Shown in pieces: positions 40,388 through 52,412 of a stretch of 64,000 nt of DNA; position 1 is the stretch's first letter, and each line of letters starts with the position of its first letter. Location of the stretch: positions 3,955,558-4,019,557 of the forward strand of contig CM035360.1 of NCBI GenBank assembly GCA_020137815.1. The letters run 5' to 3'. The DNA is from Hormiphora californensis. Taxonomy: Eukaryota; Ctenophora; Tentaculata; Cydippida; Pleurobrachiidae. The notes beneath the pieces were generated by a model that saw only the letters and a list, made by a program, of their open reading frames with translations, searched no databases and was not told the origin of the DNA. The position numbers were made by a program, and so were the translations under genes.

Positions 40388-41120
40388 CAGAGACAGAGAC
40401 AGAGACAGAGACAGAGACAGAGACAGAGACAGAGACAGAGACAGAGACAGAGACAGAGACAGAGACAGAGACAGAGACAGAGACAGAGACAGAGACAGAG
40501 ACAGAGACAGAGACAGAGACAGTGACAGAGACAGAGACAGAGAGGAAAAGAAGAGAGAAAAGGGAGAAAATAAAGAGTGATAAATTTACTTCTAAGATTC
40601 ACATATTGTAAATAACTTTTCATGCCCACTTTAAGGCAGGGCTCTACTATATAGGTCCTTGCTTGTCAAAGTTTTTTAACTGTTTCTTCTTTCTCTCTCA
40701 AGTGAAGCTTCTAAATTGTTGGCCTATTCAGTCGGCTATAACAGTAGCTACTTTCTGTGGTTAGCACACTCATGTAGCATATAATGCGAGGATTTTGTGA
40801 CAGACCGTAATATATGATATCGTATATGTTATATATTATGACAGTTTTAACACACCCTAATTTTATACCGAGACGCCTCTCGTTGGTATTTTTTCCCTTG
40901 AAACTGGTAATATATGATACTGATACACTGATTAGTCAGAGCTTCTTTTTTTCTTGTGCGGCATATTCCCCTTTCTTGGTAATAGACCATCTCTGCAGTT
41001 GGTGTTACACTAGTCAGAGCTTTGTAAGGGCCCGTTTTGTGAATTAGAATATTTCGATTCCTTGTTTTCCTTTTCAACTTTGTTCCTAGTGATCACAGTT
41101 GCAATGCTTCCTCCGATTGA
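39170..41120 (+). CDS. Last five exons of a gene with a Tyr-motif tail, 5' part missing
   Basis: Exons 39170-39338, 39497-39646, 39855-40005, 40239-40319 and 41090-41120 join in phase into 193 residues and TGA. Acceptors (TTTCTTCAG, CCCTATAG, CACCTAG, CCCCTCAG, TTCCTAG) and donors (GTGACC, GTACAT, GTACAT, GTACGT) are good. The peptide is polar with scattered Tyr motifs: SGYASIST, VVYQMD, SDYHHSV and DGYVDVDAV. It also has GCFGSPTTGDDGANCIILVY and a Gly-rich patch. Tyr in such sites is typical of receptor or adaptor tails read by SH2 proteins; that is inference. No kinase, membrane segment or start codon is seen here, so it is partial and unrecognised. The last exon is least certain: another frame (ITVAMLPPIDHRGKITNK) is also open there. 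Confidence 0.6.
40366..40545. repeat. (ACAGAG)n hexanucleotide microsatellite
   Basis: About 28 near-perfect copies of ACAGAG, just inside the intron after the donor at 40320. The alternating Thr/Glu ORF is the repeat itself. Confidence 0.95.
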
Positions 41121-43160
41121 TCATCGTGGAAAAATAACTAACAAGACGGACCCCAAAACCAGGTAGGAACATCGAGATTAAATAGAATCCAAACAGCGAC
41201 TCTTTGTTGAGTAAAGGGCGGAGAAGGACCGCCTCTCATCCCCTGTTAGAGCATTGGCCTGACCCTATTATCATTTCTCTCAGCACGCGAGAACTGTGGT
41301 CAGAGCATTGGCCTGACAGCTCATCCCTTACTCAAAGATACGCCATTTAATATACGTACTAAAATACCCCATCGTATCTATATTGTAGAGGTATAGAGCA
41401 TACATGCTACTGCAGTTATGGTAACCACTGCCTGGTATCCATTATGGTATTGGTATAGCTGATAGATCTACTAAGATCTTGCTACGATACCGCACACACT
41501 ATCTGACATATCTGATCCCTGATATACTATCACTATCAGAACTTATTGGGTAAATCAGGACCCTTCGTGGGAGGCGGTAAATGGGTGCCCCAACTTTAAA
41601 GCGTGCCCCTTTATATAATCAATGATGAGATCTTGTTCAGGATTAAATATATGTGTGAGAGAGATAGTGAGATTAGCAGCCAGAGAAGATATTAAAAATC
41701 TTGTTCCTTTATATAGTGTACGATTTAAATTGTCAATAATTTAAGCTTTCGATAAATCTGCTCCATACTTGTCAGGTCAATGCTCTGACATGACAGCTCC
41801 ATACTGGTTTCATTACCCTTTACACATTATCAATAAACCCAGATATCCTAGAAAACTCTGATTCCGAGAGATTTCTGGAAGATTACTCAAGCATTACAGC
41901 TGATTAATCCGAGTTGTACGAGATTTATTTGGCATGCGTTGCAGGCCCCAGTGTGCACGACGCGGCCACTAAGCCACCTAATAATATACAGGGGACTGCA
42001 GCGTAGGCCAAGGGATTGGATATTCTTTGATCACTCATAGCTGCTTGTGGCCATGGCTTCAGATGAAGTATAATAGTTTTTGAAAGTCGGCGGGCTGTTT
42101 TACTTTTGATAAAAACATTGCACGATGGATTCCCATTTAAAAGTTGACTTCATCAATAATCGTTTGCACCGTTTTATAGTGTGTTCGTGATAGCTCGTTT
42201 GTGCGTACCGACTGCATAGACTGCAGGAGAGATAGCTCCTTTGAAGGAACAGCTGCACCGAACAGACCATGAGATATTACTGAAGTGATCAACCTGTTTT
42301 AACCTTGTGTAACAAGTTTAAACACAGCTCTGTACGACTCGCTCGCATGCTTGCATGCAAAAAATGAATGAGGCCTAAATTATAAAATATTCAACATGAT
42401 GATACAGGTTTCAAACAGTGCCAATGACACTCCCTCCGTCACTAATCAACCGCGCTTGATCTCTCTATCCTCTCTTCCCTTCATCACTGTACCACCTCAG
42501 AACCCATAAAATTACAACTTAACACACAATATGCTGCTGGTGCAGAGAGAGATCAATCATCGACCTATTGACGTACATCATATGTGCTATCAGTCGACCT
42601 TATCATTATATATGTCTGCAGAGTGTGCAGTAGCTGCTGTGTGCCACGTTCTGTCTTCCCTCTCGTTCTTGTTCATTATTTATTTGGTTGGTTGATTGGT
42701 GAGAGCAGTTGGTGATGTTGTTGGCCTTGTTGAGGGCTAACGGTTGACCATGTAAAGCTTCCCATTTATGGGATTTGCCACCGCTGAAGAACTTGATTAT
42801 CACGGGATGTCGAGTTGCCGTTCATTATTTGTATAATATCGTCCTCAGGAAACATTCCTGTGTTGACTGTAATTGGCTTATCTCGTTATCATTGAACAAT
42901 TCATTGTGGGACCCGGGACCAGGAGGTCACGTTAGGACTGATCAGAGTATAAATTCTGGTGACTATTCGTGCCGTATTAGCCGAATTTTGTTCGGCTATA
43001 TCTTTCTGCACATTCGATCCTCTCCACTACGATAGGATCAGCTATCATGTGACGAGGTCAAATCTTTCTGGACAAGCCGCGGCAGCCGCTTTCATGGTTA
43101 CAAATCATAGTTCATATATATGAATGATCATAGTTCATATATGACAGGAGTTCAACCTTT
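41121..43160. other. Region without a supported gene
   Basis: Contains a copy of the 77-bp unit and part of its repeat near 41771-41796. ORFs at 42606-42803 (-) and 42775-43035 (+) overlap and have no recognisable motif. Confidence 0.4.
41243..41319. repeat. 77-bp unit with terminal direct repeats
   Basis: Same length and order as 15711-15787: AGAGCATTGGCCTGACCC, a 35-bp middle with CGCGAGAACTGTG, then GGTCAGAGCATTGGCCTGAC. Confidence 0.85.
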
Positions 43161-43168
43161 GTTGGGAT

Positions 43169-43850
43169 GGGGGGTTCCCATGGTATACTTTGGTATACTT
43201 TGGCACTTTCCACAACTTTTTCAGCGATTTTCCATATACCAAAGTATACCAAAGTATACCAAAATATACCAAGGTATACCAAAGTATACCATAAAAATTT
43301 TGAAAAAGGTAAAATTTAAGCGATAAGATAAAATAATTGACTAAATTTGTAAAACTACATATAATATATATGCTTATTAAACTGATTTTTACGTATGTTA
43401 CATCACCCGGCTAGTGCTCAAGGCTGGCCACTCAGTGGCCAGGGGTTCAATTCCCGGTTGAGGCAATTTTTGAAAAATTTTTAGAGACTTTACCAAATAC
43501 TATTTGAACTTTTTCTTGACTTTTTAAAAAGTTTTTTATCGCACTCAAATTAGTCCCAATGTGTCAAACCCCAGTTTTGTGACTCATCATTTCATAGGCA
43601 AAATAAGTTTCCTCGATTCTATGAAATTAGCCAATTTAGCCTAGTTAACATCAAGTTTATGAGTTAAGAAAGTTTATACAAACTGTTTTAAAGCCTTAAT
43701 TATTGTAAATTAACACTTTAAAGTACGTAAAGCTATTAAAAAGATATGGTATACTTTGGTATACTTTGGTACCTTCCACATATTTTTTTGGAATTTTCCA
43801 TATGCCAAAGTATACCAAAGTATACCAAAGTATACCATGGGAACCCCCCC
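43169..43850. mobile_element. G-run foldback element with 8-bp target duplication
   Basis: The left end is six G then TTCCCATGGTATAC; the right end is GTATACCATGGGAA then seven C. GTTGGGAT flanks both sides (43161-43168 and 43851-43858). Both arms carry tandem ACCAAAGTAT / ATACTTTGGT units. 682 bp. The centre has a tRNA-like segment (43411-43467) and no transposase. Confidence 0.9.
43411..43467 (+). other. tRNA-like segment without a D arm
   Basis: GCTCAAGG and TTGAGGC can pair as a short acceptor-like stem, CTGGCCACTCAGTGGCCAG is a strong hairpin, and GGTTCAATTCCC matches the Pol III B box and T arm. A normal D arm is absent. Probably a SINE-like or degraded tRNA-derived piece. Confidence 0.35.
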
Positions 43851-44026
43851 GTTGGGATACAAAACTCCTAGGTTAGGTTTAATGTACTAGTTGATTGTTT
43901 TTACATTCCAATACTTCTACATCTCACTGCTGATCAGCTACTAAACAAAACCAATCAATTTCTTGATGTGCATCATTGCATATATCCACGAGGTTTCACA
44001 CATAACTTTCTCTCTGCCTCCCTCTT

Positions 44027-44218
<192 letters not shown>

Positions 44219-44452
44219 ACATGACCACCCATCGTGCCGTGGTTGACATGGCGACGACAAAGCTGTACTAGGCACGTTGCGTACTTAACAACCATACAAG
44301 CTCAACTGAAAGCACTACTTTTTCTTCTGAATCGCTAGGGGACTTTTCTCTTTGCCTGATATGACATATTATTTTTTTTGATGCCAGCAGTGTTTTGTTC
44401 GTTCTCTCTCAACAGGTAACACGTTATGAATTCTGTAAACCATAATTTATAC

Positions 44453-44513
44453 TGTATGGCGGCGCCATACCCCATTTGACAGTGCGCTCAGATGGGTCAC
44501 GGCGCCAGACAGA
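44453..44513. repeat. TGGCGCCA repeat family copy
   Basis: ATGGCGGCGCCATACCCC, TTTGACAGTGCGCTCAGATG and GCGCCAGACAG in the same order as at 15803-15875. Confidence 0.75.
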
Positions 44514-45099
44514 ATTTACACAAGCTATTTTAATACACATGAAATAGTGTAAGAAGCCAAAATATAAGTTACTTTTTGAAAATGTCTCGAAAAAAGGCTA
44601 CAGTCTGGTCTGAGACGAGTATAGTAGTATTTCTTTGAACCTAAATTGTAGCTTAAAATATTATTCGACCACACCTATGACTATGATCTTTTAGTTGAGC
44701 TGCATAATACATTTCGTAAATCTGCTTCATATTTCAAAGACTTTGCAATATCTATTCTACTGATGTTGATGAAGCCTATAAGCCTATATATATAAGGTGC
44801 TATTTTCACGTTGCAGACGCCCTCTAGTTTGTCTTCCGTGCCCAAATGTGAAAGGAGAGTTACAAAACGTTTTTAAGTGTTCGTCGAAGAGCCCCAGGTT
44901 AGATTTCTCTTCCATTGGGAGAGTCCCAAAATCTAAATTTCAGTCCGATAATTCCCTGCCCATTTGATATCTGATAATAGTTAGACGCATTACCGCGACA
45001 GGACGATGTGTGTGTGTAATATTCCAAGAGAAGCAGCCAGCACACACACACGACTCATATAATACCTTGAGGGAGGTGTTGAAAACTCTCAGTTATCAC

Positions 45100-45270
45100 A
45101 TGACGGCTGATTCTCCCCTCTGATTGGCTGTCAGCATGTCACGTGACCAAAATGGAGAGTTCTCATTGGTTCTCTCGGAGTAACGTCATAGGGGCACGTG
45201 GGTGGTTAAAATAACCGTCTTTAGAACACTCTCAAGTATCCCAACTAAAGTGTCTCTCTCCTTTTACTGA
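45100..45270 (+). promoter_or_regulatory. Promoter-like region before the exon at 45316
   Basis: Two ATTGG boxes (CTGATTGGCTG, CTCATTGGTTC), GTCACGTGAC and CACGTG E-box motifs, and a CRE-like TAACGTCATA fall within 170 bases. No TATA box. Position and density fit a core promoter; function is inferred. Confidence 0.45.
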
Positions 45271-45315
45271 AGTTTTGTTTTGGTATTGCTGGGTGCAATT
45301 AGTGTGTGCCACTCA

Positions 45316-45641
45316 ATGTCGAGCCATCATAAAAGGCACTCATCGGTGATTGTCAACAAATGTAGCACCCTTGCCCCCGTGTCTGGTTCCTTGGCAACCA
45401 CTTCCAGGAACTCTGCCGACTCCCTCCTTCACCCTCGGAAGAGTTTCTCGCTGGACAGGAACGACCACCACAACCATCAAGCAACCACATCCTCTTCTGC
45501 TACCTTTGATTTCAAGAGGAAGTTATCACTGTCCATGAGGAAGTCGGAGAAGAGACCCCTGCCGCCCCTTCCCCCAGATTTCTATAACACCCAGCCTGGA
45601 TCCACGGCTACTTTGGGGAGAATTCGGGCTACTGATCCTAG
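45316..45641 (+). CDS. Probable first coding exon of an unrecognised gene with an SH3-ligand motif
   Basis: ATG at 45316 opens 108 codons ending in phase 2 at a donor (CCTAG then GTTTGT) at 45642; without splicing the frame stops four codons later. The start is MSSHHKRHSSVIV. The peptide is Ser/His/Thr-rich, with basic Ser sites RKSFSLDR and RKLSLSMRK of the kind used by PKA-like kinases or 14-3-3, and KRPLPPLPPDFYN. RPLPPLP is the classic class I SH3-binding sequence. This suggests a cytoplasmic signalling or scaffold protein, as inference. The donor lies at the left end of a short repeat (45642-45720). I could not find the next exon. Confidence 0.5.
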
Positions 45642-45720
45642 GTTTGTTATGTTCTAACCCTCCATTACCCTCTCTCGCCGTTGCAGGTCGCGGAGAGAGG
45701 GTCGAACAAGGCAAATCCTA
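45642..45720. repeat. Short imperfect palindromic repeat family
   Basis: GTTTGTTATGTTCTAACCCT at the left is partly inverse to AGGGTCGAACAAGGCAAATC at the right. Related copies are at 39420-39472 and 46078-46132, with half copies near 15427-15443 and 29114-29128. Confidence 0.65.
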
Positions 45721-46524
45721 GCTATTGCGCATGACGTAGGTACTGTTTGAGTTGTACGTGGCGTCAAATGAATGAGTTGTGTGCTTCCTAAAACATTTAC
45801 CGTTAAGTTATGAGAATTATTAGAATTAGAATTAGAATTAGAGTCAAATTATGAGGTATAGTTATGATGCAATGGGTTCTTTATTCTTGAGAACTTACCT
45901 AATTTTATAAAAGCTTATATGGGCTTCTAGGCTTTTAATGCGAATACATTTGAATATATGTAAGCTTTATCGAGGATGAGAAAAAACCATCACCATTGTT
46001 CTCCAGCAACCCAAAGAACTAAATTGGTTGGTCGACAAAAAATACACCGTCTGTGCAGTATTATAGTGGTCTGTTTTTGTTATGCTCTAACCCTCCTCCG
46101 GAGCGCACGGAAAGAGGATCGAGCAAGGCAAATCCGATTGACATTATTGGTGCATATTATTGCCGTATTTCGTTTGGTAAATCGATCTGCTTTATATCCG
46201 CGTGTTATTGTGATGGTCAGTATCCCTAATTGCAGTACAAGCTGAAATCGACACCATTTCCGTCCCAAATTATTATCCAAAACGAAATAAATCTTGCAGA
46301 ATGAGCTTTAAAAAAGAAACATATTTTATAAATCTGCCTTTTACGTAAAAAATCTCACCTGCCACAGTGATATCCATAAAACGACAAATCATTTTAAGCT
46401 TAGATTCTTAGTACGTGTACTCTCGAGCTATGTATAAATTGAACGTCAAACGGGTCGTTCGTCTTTTTATTTTCCCAAGTACCATCTTCTTATATATTCA
46501 GTCCTTTGGCTATAGATCGCTACA

Positions 46525-46690
46525 GTGGTGCTTGTAGTGGAGATACCGTAATGGCGGATACCGTATTGGCGTGGACTTTGCGTAAAACGCGAGTGATTTT
46601 GTCAGCACTTCATAGCGTGTTGATTGGCCGCGGTTTCACGTCTTCTTACCCAAACGGTTTTTCATTACCGTTTTCCACTACACAGTATAG
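46525..46690. repeat. Dispersed repeat family copy
   Basis: CAGTGGTGCTTGTAGTGGAG and TACCGTAATGGCGG at the left, TTGATTGGCCGCGGTTTCAC inside, CATTACCGTTTTCCACTACA at the right, as in 14849-15008. Confidence 0.75.
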
Positions 46691-47509
46691 TAATCAGCTA
46701 TATGTAGTTTCGAGATCTGCTAAGTGCACTAAGAAACGTTAGCTTACTACATACTTAGTTTTTGTTGGGTATTATATACATGTATCGTTCCATTATTAAT
46801 AAACCTTTTAACTTGCTTGGGAGAGATAGAGAGATAGATAGAGCGAGAAACTAGAGAAGGAGGGGAGGGAGGTACTTTCTCAAACCTACTTACAGTATAG
46901 AAATCGAGACAAATATAATAGAGACTAGAACTTTCAGATTGGTACTGTTTTAGTATCTCTCAAAACACCAATTGACTAGCAAATAGTTTTCAACGAACAT
47001 TTGTACACCTATGAGGCTTTCTTCTACTACTCTATTATTGTTGCGGTTCTCGCACCCGAATCATAGACTAATTGTGAATACACATTGTAAATACTTAGTA
47101 CGCTTGAACACATTTATAAATTTAGCTTGCAGTTTTTAACAATGATCCTACATGATGGCAGATACTCATTTCTCACGAAGATCGACTCTCTCACAACATT
47201 GCATTGATCGTGCTGCACAATTATTGTACTATTTCAATTAAATGTAACGCACTTTGTTCTCTCAGCAGCAGCTGAGTAGCTGTAACATGAGGTGTGGTCA
47301 TGATTTTGAGATTGGTGTATAATATGAGAGTAGTTGAGCTGTGAGAGAGAGAGTAGGCCATATTGTGAGAGAGATGTTGACAGAGGGAGAAAGATCTCTC
47401 TCGCATGTGTAGACTGTTGCTTAATTTGCTGATGAGAGAAAGAAAGAGAGGGTGTTTGAGTAATAGTGAGAGAGATAGAGTGAGGGATACTAAGAGAAAT
47501 AAAAGAGAG

Positions 47510-47514
<5 letters not shown>

Positions 47515-47568
<54 letters not shown>
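47515..47568. repeat. (GA)n microsatellite
   Basis: Pure GA tract; GA-rich interrupted sequence extends left to about 47340. Confidence 0.95.
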
Positions 47569-47573
<5 letters not shown>

Positions 47574-48223
47574 AGAGGGAGGTGAGAGAGCACACTCTCT
47601 AGTTTCGACTCGTTTTCAAATACTTTTAGTTCACTATTCGTTTGTCACGCTCAACAAGCTACCACATTGGATACCAGTGTCCAGCGTCCAGTATGCTTAT
47701 TATACTATAGTGTAGTTTGTACCCAACCCTTCTCTGAATTTCAAAGTGAAAAAGAGTGGGATACAAATGAAATTCAATTTTTCAAACTATTATTCCTTGA
47801 ACTCTTTGAACCATTCAAGAGATAAGACTTTGGCCAGGTAGAGCAGAAGAAGGTAGAGCAGAAGCGGAATCTTGAAAGTGAAAGCCATGTTTCGAAACAA
47901 GAAAGATCAGCCATCTTTCGAGACAAGAAGAGTCCTAGAAGAGTATGTGTGTGAGTCAGGAGAGTTAAGACAGATAAAAAGATATTGTTAGTAAATGACG
48001 TTAATGACCAATGTGTGTACGGTCTCTTCTTGATACTATACATCTAACTTTATATACATGTTTCTGTTGTACTTACTCTCTTTTATTCTCTCTTCCTCTC
48101 TCTCTCCTCTCTCTCCTCTCTCTCTTCTCTTCTCTTCTCCCCTAAAAGGATGTGTGTGGGCATGCATTCAGATCAGGGTAGCTGACAGATTGAAAAGAGC
48201 GCACAACAAAGCCCAGAAACACG

Positions 48224-48246
48224 TGGGAGAGATAGAGAGAGAGAGG

Positions 48247-48290
<44 letters not shown>

Positions 48291-48308
48291 GAGAGAGAGA
48301 GAGAAAGA

Positions 48309-48369
<61 letters not shown>

Positions 48370-48545
48370 AAGAGAGAGAGGAGAGAGAGGAGTGAGAAAG
48401 AGGGAGATGGGGAGAGAGAGAGGAGTGAGAAAGAGGGAGAAAGATCGAGAGAGAGAGAGGAGTGAGAAAGAGGGAGATGGGGAGAGAGAGAGGAGTGAGA
48501 AAGAGGGAGAAAGATCGAGAGACAGAGATAGTCGGAGATAGAGAG
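48224..48545. repeat. GA-rich microsatellite with a duplicated block
   Basis: GA dinucleotides with GGAGA interruptions. AGGAGTGAGAAAGAGGGAGA recurs four times at about 48389-48510. A similar GA patch lies at 48840-48915. Confidence 0.9.
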
Positions 48546-48857
48546 ATCAGGGTGAGAGAGACCTCACTCTGAGACATCAGACATTCACATTATTTCACAG
48601 CCGCTCTCCTTGACTCATAATTTTGGACCGAAACCATTTTTTACTAAGCAGCCTTGAAAGTTTCAAGATCCATTTTGCCTCTTGATAAAAACTGTCCCCC
48701 TTGTCAACACCCCCCCCCCTAAATGATTTTATCACAAATACAAAGCTCCATATTTTAAGTATAGTAGCTGCAGAGCTGGTGTACTAAACTAGCAGATGAG
48801 CCGACGTACAGTTCAGTAATAATCATTTAGACGTTAGTGGAGAGAGTGGAGAGAGAG

Positions 48858-48891
<34 letters not shown>

Positions 48892-50688
48892 GATGAGGAG
48901 AGAGAGAGAGAGAGCGTAAATTATGAAGACACATAACATGTTTCAGTGTTTCTAACATGAAACTCCCTCAGATGAACAAACGAAGGGTACTGTAACACGG
49001 TACAGGGGATAACAGTAACGAAGACAACTGATAAGTTCCTACCCAAATTATCATGAGGGATGTGATGTTATGGGGAACGTGGTTATATTAATTATAGTGC
49101 TGGATCGGATTGGGGGGATACCCCAGCTGTACTGTATAAGTTATAACTGGCTGTGAGGGTATATACTGTATTGTGGGGATAATATAAGGACAGTGGTGTA
49201 TTATTTGGGCTAGGAATAGCGTTATTATATATGGGACTGGGATCAATTGACTTGTAGTTGTAATATTATCGAGTTAAGGAATAATTGTATTTAAGAGAAA
49301 TAGTGATGGTAATATTAATTATTAATTCTCCTTAATTAATTAATTATTATGCTACCGTCTCTGTGTATAGAAACTCTTTAATTATTTGTAATGGGATTTT
49401 GAGTCTATACTGTATTTATGAGAGATAAGAATATAATGCTCTATATTTAGCACACACTTGTATTCAAAGTAAAATCCAACCAATACAACATTAGCCCTCT
49501 CTATAAAAACTTCTCTGTGCACTCTCTAAAATATATTATGTTGGGATCGAATTGGAAAACCCATGTAATATATTGTTGTTTGGGTTTTACTTTACTTATT
49601 ATCAGGCTTTATACTTGCCCGAGCAATCATGCAACCTTGTCAAGATTATTCCTGACTTTTTAACCCAGCTGAGAAGTTTCTGGATCGATGAAGAAGTTTT
49701 CTTATTATAGTTAGACGATCTAGGTTCTTTTTTGGGAGTCCTGCAGGGCCAATCTTGACAAGGACTTGTGTGCATTTTACATGTTTGCAGCGTTTCTGTA
49801 CTTTTTCTGTGTAAACACTTGTACTGTTTCTATATTCCCACGTTAGTTGACACCGATATGTATTTAACGAGATTGAGGGAGAGAGAAAATGAGAGAATGT
49901 GTGCTGAGAGAGCGAAGTCCCTTGAATGCTTATATCTATTTGTGCAGGCCGCTTCATCTATGCCCTCATTTTCAATGTATGTAGTGTAAGATACTTAATT
50001 TCACTCTTTTAAATCACAGCTGTCTCTATTTGAACGTAATTCCTGGTGGTCGAATCATAACTTATTGAATATGACTTGGAAATGGGTAACACATTCGGTC
50101 ACGGGATCCCTTTCCAGCGCGTCAATTCCATGCCTGGTCCATGCTATGAAGTCGAGTGCTGACGGCGCGTACTTACATCTCCTGATGTCACCGCGCGCGA
50201 CGCAATGAAACACTGAAAGTGGGACAGTGTGGCAAAATGCCGCTCATCCAGTGCCGCTGTTAGTGGTTCGAGGTTTCTATAACTTCCCCCTATAATTTCC
50301 CCGACCTCCAGGTTCCGAATATTGAATAACAAGGTTCCGGATAACAATAAACCAAGATAATCATTCCCGGATATTTAGTGTCAGGGCTGCTAAAATCTCA
50401 AAAACCGTACATCATTTTCATTATCAAAAAGGCACACATCCACCACCAATTCCAACTGGCATGGGTAATCCAGAATGTTCTTCGACAACGGTCGAGTCTA
50501 GACATCGTTCTTTCAGGGTGTGCGGACTCTAGTGCTACACTCTAAGTCTACAATGGACTCTATATCTAAATTTAGATTTAGATAAAGAGTCCAAATAAGT
50601 CTAAAATCTAGGAGGACTCTTTATCTAAAAAGTCTACACAGGGCGGACTCTTTATCTAAAAAGTCTAAACAAAGTGGACTCTATACAA

Positions 50689-52242
50689 GGTGGCCCATAA
50701 ATTATGATAGCGGGGGACGAGCTGTACCTCCCAAACGGTGATAGTTGTGTAAAAACAAACTACGGGAACATGCTGGAACAATTCCTGGACGGCTTTTTGC
50801 AAATTATGAAATTTTTATTCAAAAGTTCATTTTTCATTCATGAACTTTCTTCACGTTCATTAATGAACTAAGGACTCTAATTTACCGAGAGTGCGGCATT
50901 TTGTTTGGGTTGAATTTATCTTTCCAATGAGCACCATAAAAATCAAATTGAAGCACCAGGTCACATGGCAGTTGAGAAAATGCACATGCATGATTTTGGC
51001 TGTTCCTGCGACTGTCGAGCGGCTGTATCCATGATACCATTTTGTTCAATCTTTTTGAAACTTTGGGTGAACATTAGCTTTGATAAGATCTTTGTTCACA
51101 AGAAAAATCAAGGTCAAAACTCAAAGTTCATTTTTAAGTGTTGGCAGTTCATTCCACTCATTCAAGAACCAACATCCCCAAAGTGATGAAAAGTGATGGT
51201 TTTTGTTTGGCCCATACCCTGCATCGATAGAGATGTGTAAAAATACGTTTCCGGGCTAGTTAGTGGGTGTCCATGTGATCATGATGATATCTGACACCTT
51301 TTCTGAGCCATAATTAAGGTATTTTCTCAAATTCAAGCATGTGATTTGAGTTTTGCGATTGGTATCGTGCCACAATGTTGAAAGATCTCATAGCACCTCA
51401 AAAATGATGATTAGTTCAATGACAGGAGTTGATTTATGATAGAAAAGATTTAAACAGACGTCAAAATGAACTAAAAGATAATTTAAGATCATAAATCAAC
51501 TCATTTCGTTGAACTAATCATCATGTTTGAGGTGCTATGAGATCTCTTAACTTTGCTGCACGATACCAATCGCAGAAAACTCAAATCACATGCTTGAATT
51601 TGAGAAAATCCCTTAATTATGGCTCAGAAAAGGTGTCAGATATCATCATGATCACATGGACACCCACTAACTAGCCCGGAAACATATTTTCACACCTCTC
51701 TATCATTGCAGGGTATGGGCCAAACAATAACTATCACTTTTCATCACTTTAGGGATGTTGGTTCCTGAATGAGTGGAATGAACTGCCAACACTTAAAAAT
51801 GAACTTTGAGTTTTGACCTTGATTTTTCTTGTGAACAAAGATCTTATCAAAGCTAATGTTCACCCAAAGTTTCAAAAAGATTGAACAAAATGGTATCATG
51901 GATACAGCCGCTCGACAGTCGCAGGAACAGCCAAAATCATGCATGTGCATTTTCTCAACTGCCATGTGACCTGGTGCTTCAATTTGATTTTTATGGTGCT
52001 CATTGGAAAGATAAATTCAACCCAAACAAAATGCCGCACTCTCGGTAAATTAGAGTCCTTAGTTCATTAATGAACGTGAAGAAAGTTCATGAATGAAAAA
52101 TGAACTTTTGAATAAAATTTTCATAATTTGCAAAAAGCCGTCCAGGAATTGTTCCAGCATGTTCCCGTAGTTTGTTTTTACACAACTATCACCGTTTGGG
52201 AGACACAGCTCGTCCCCCGCTATCATAATTTATGGGCCACCT
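50689..52242. mobile_element. Long palindromic element, arms about 740 bp
   Basis: The left end AGGTGGCCCATAAATTATG and the right end CATAATTTATGGGCCACCT are inverse, and the arms match almost throughout, meeting near 51465. Each arm carries the same 73-codon ORF (MAVEKMHMHDFGCSCDCRAA...) in opposite orientation, differing at one residue. GGTGGCCCATAA ends resemble mariner ends. TA flanks are possible but blurred. Confidence 0.88.
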
Positions 52243-52370
52243 ACATAAATCTAAATTAGATATAGAGTCCGCCTTTCGCCGCGAACTCGAGATTTCGGCC
52301 GTTAGGCCGGAAACGAGAGTTTGCTCTACCCCTATACTAATTTAGAAGTGTTAGGGCCGTTATTTGGGTT

Positions 52371-52412
52371 CGAGGTTAGGATTAGGGTTAGGGTTAGGGT
52401 TAGGTTTTGGGT
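52371..52412. repeat. Short interstitial telomere-like repeat
   Basis: Several TTAGGG units in a row (GGATTAGGGTTAGGGTTAGG), degenerate at the edges, inside the 50517-52650 element. Confidence 0.8.

Larger units (their letters stand above)
45721..50516. other. Repeat-rich region with no supported gene
   Basis: GA/CT microsatellites, one dispersed-repeat copy (46525-46690) and AT-rich DNA. It may be the first intron of the gene starting at 45316. ORFs here are simple-repeat translations or lack protein character. Confidence 0.5.

Noticed and set aside
40216-40611. Thr/Glu and Leu/Cys repeat proteins
   Set aside because: They are the ACAGAG hexanucleotide read in two directions. Only the first 81 bases (40239-40319) look like an exon.
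44816-44897. Possible exon after TTTTCACGTTGCAG (CLPCPNVKGELQNVFKC frame)
   Set aside because: The acceptor is good and the frame open, but there is no linked exon, and ACGCCCTCTAG-type text is common in repeats.
50965-51965. 73-codon ORF present twice as a conserved gene
   Set aside because: The copies are the two arms of one palindrome, so their identity reflects the DNA symmetry rather than protein selection.
52371-52412. Chromosome end
   Set aside because: Only a few TTAGGG units inside a transposon, with ordinary sequence on both sides.
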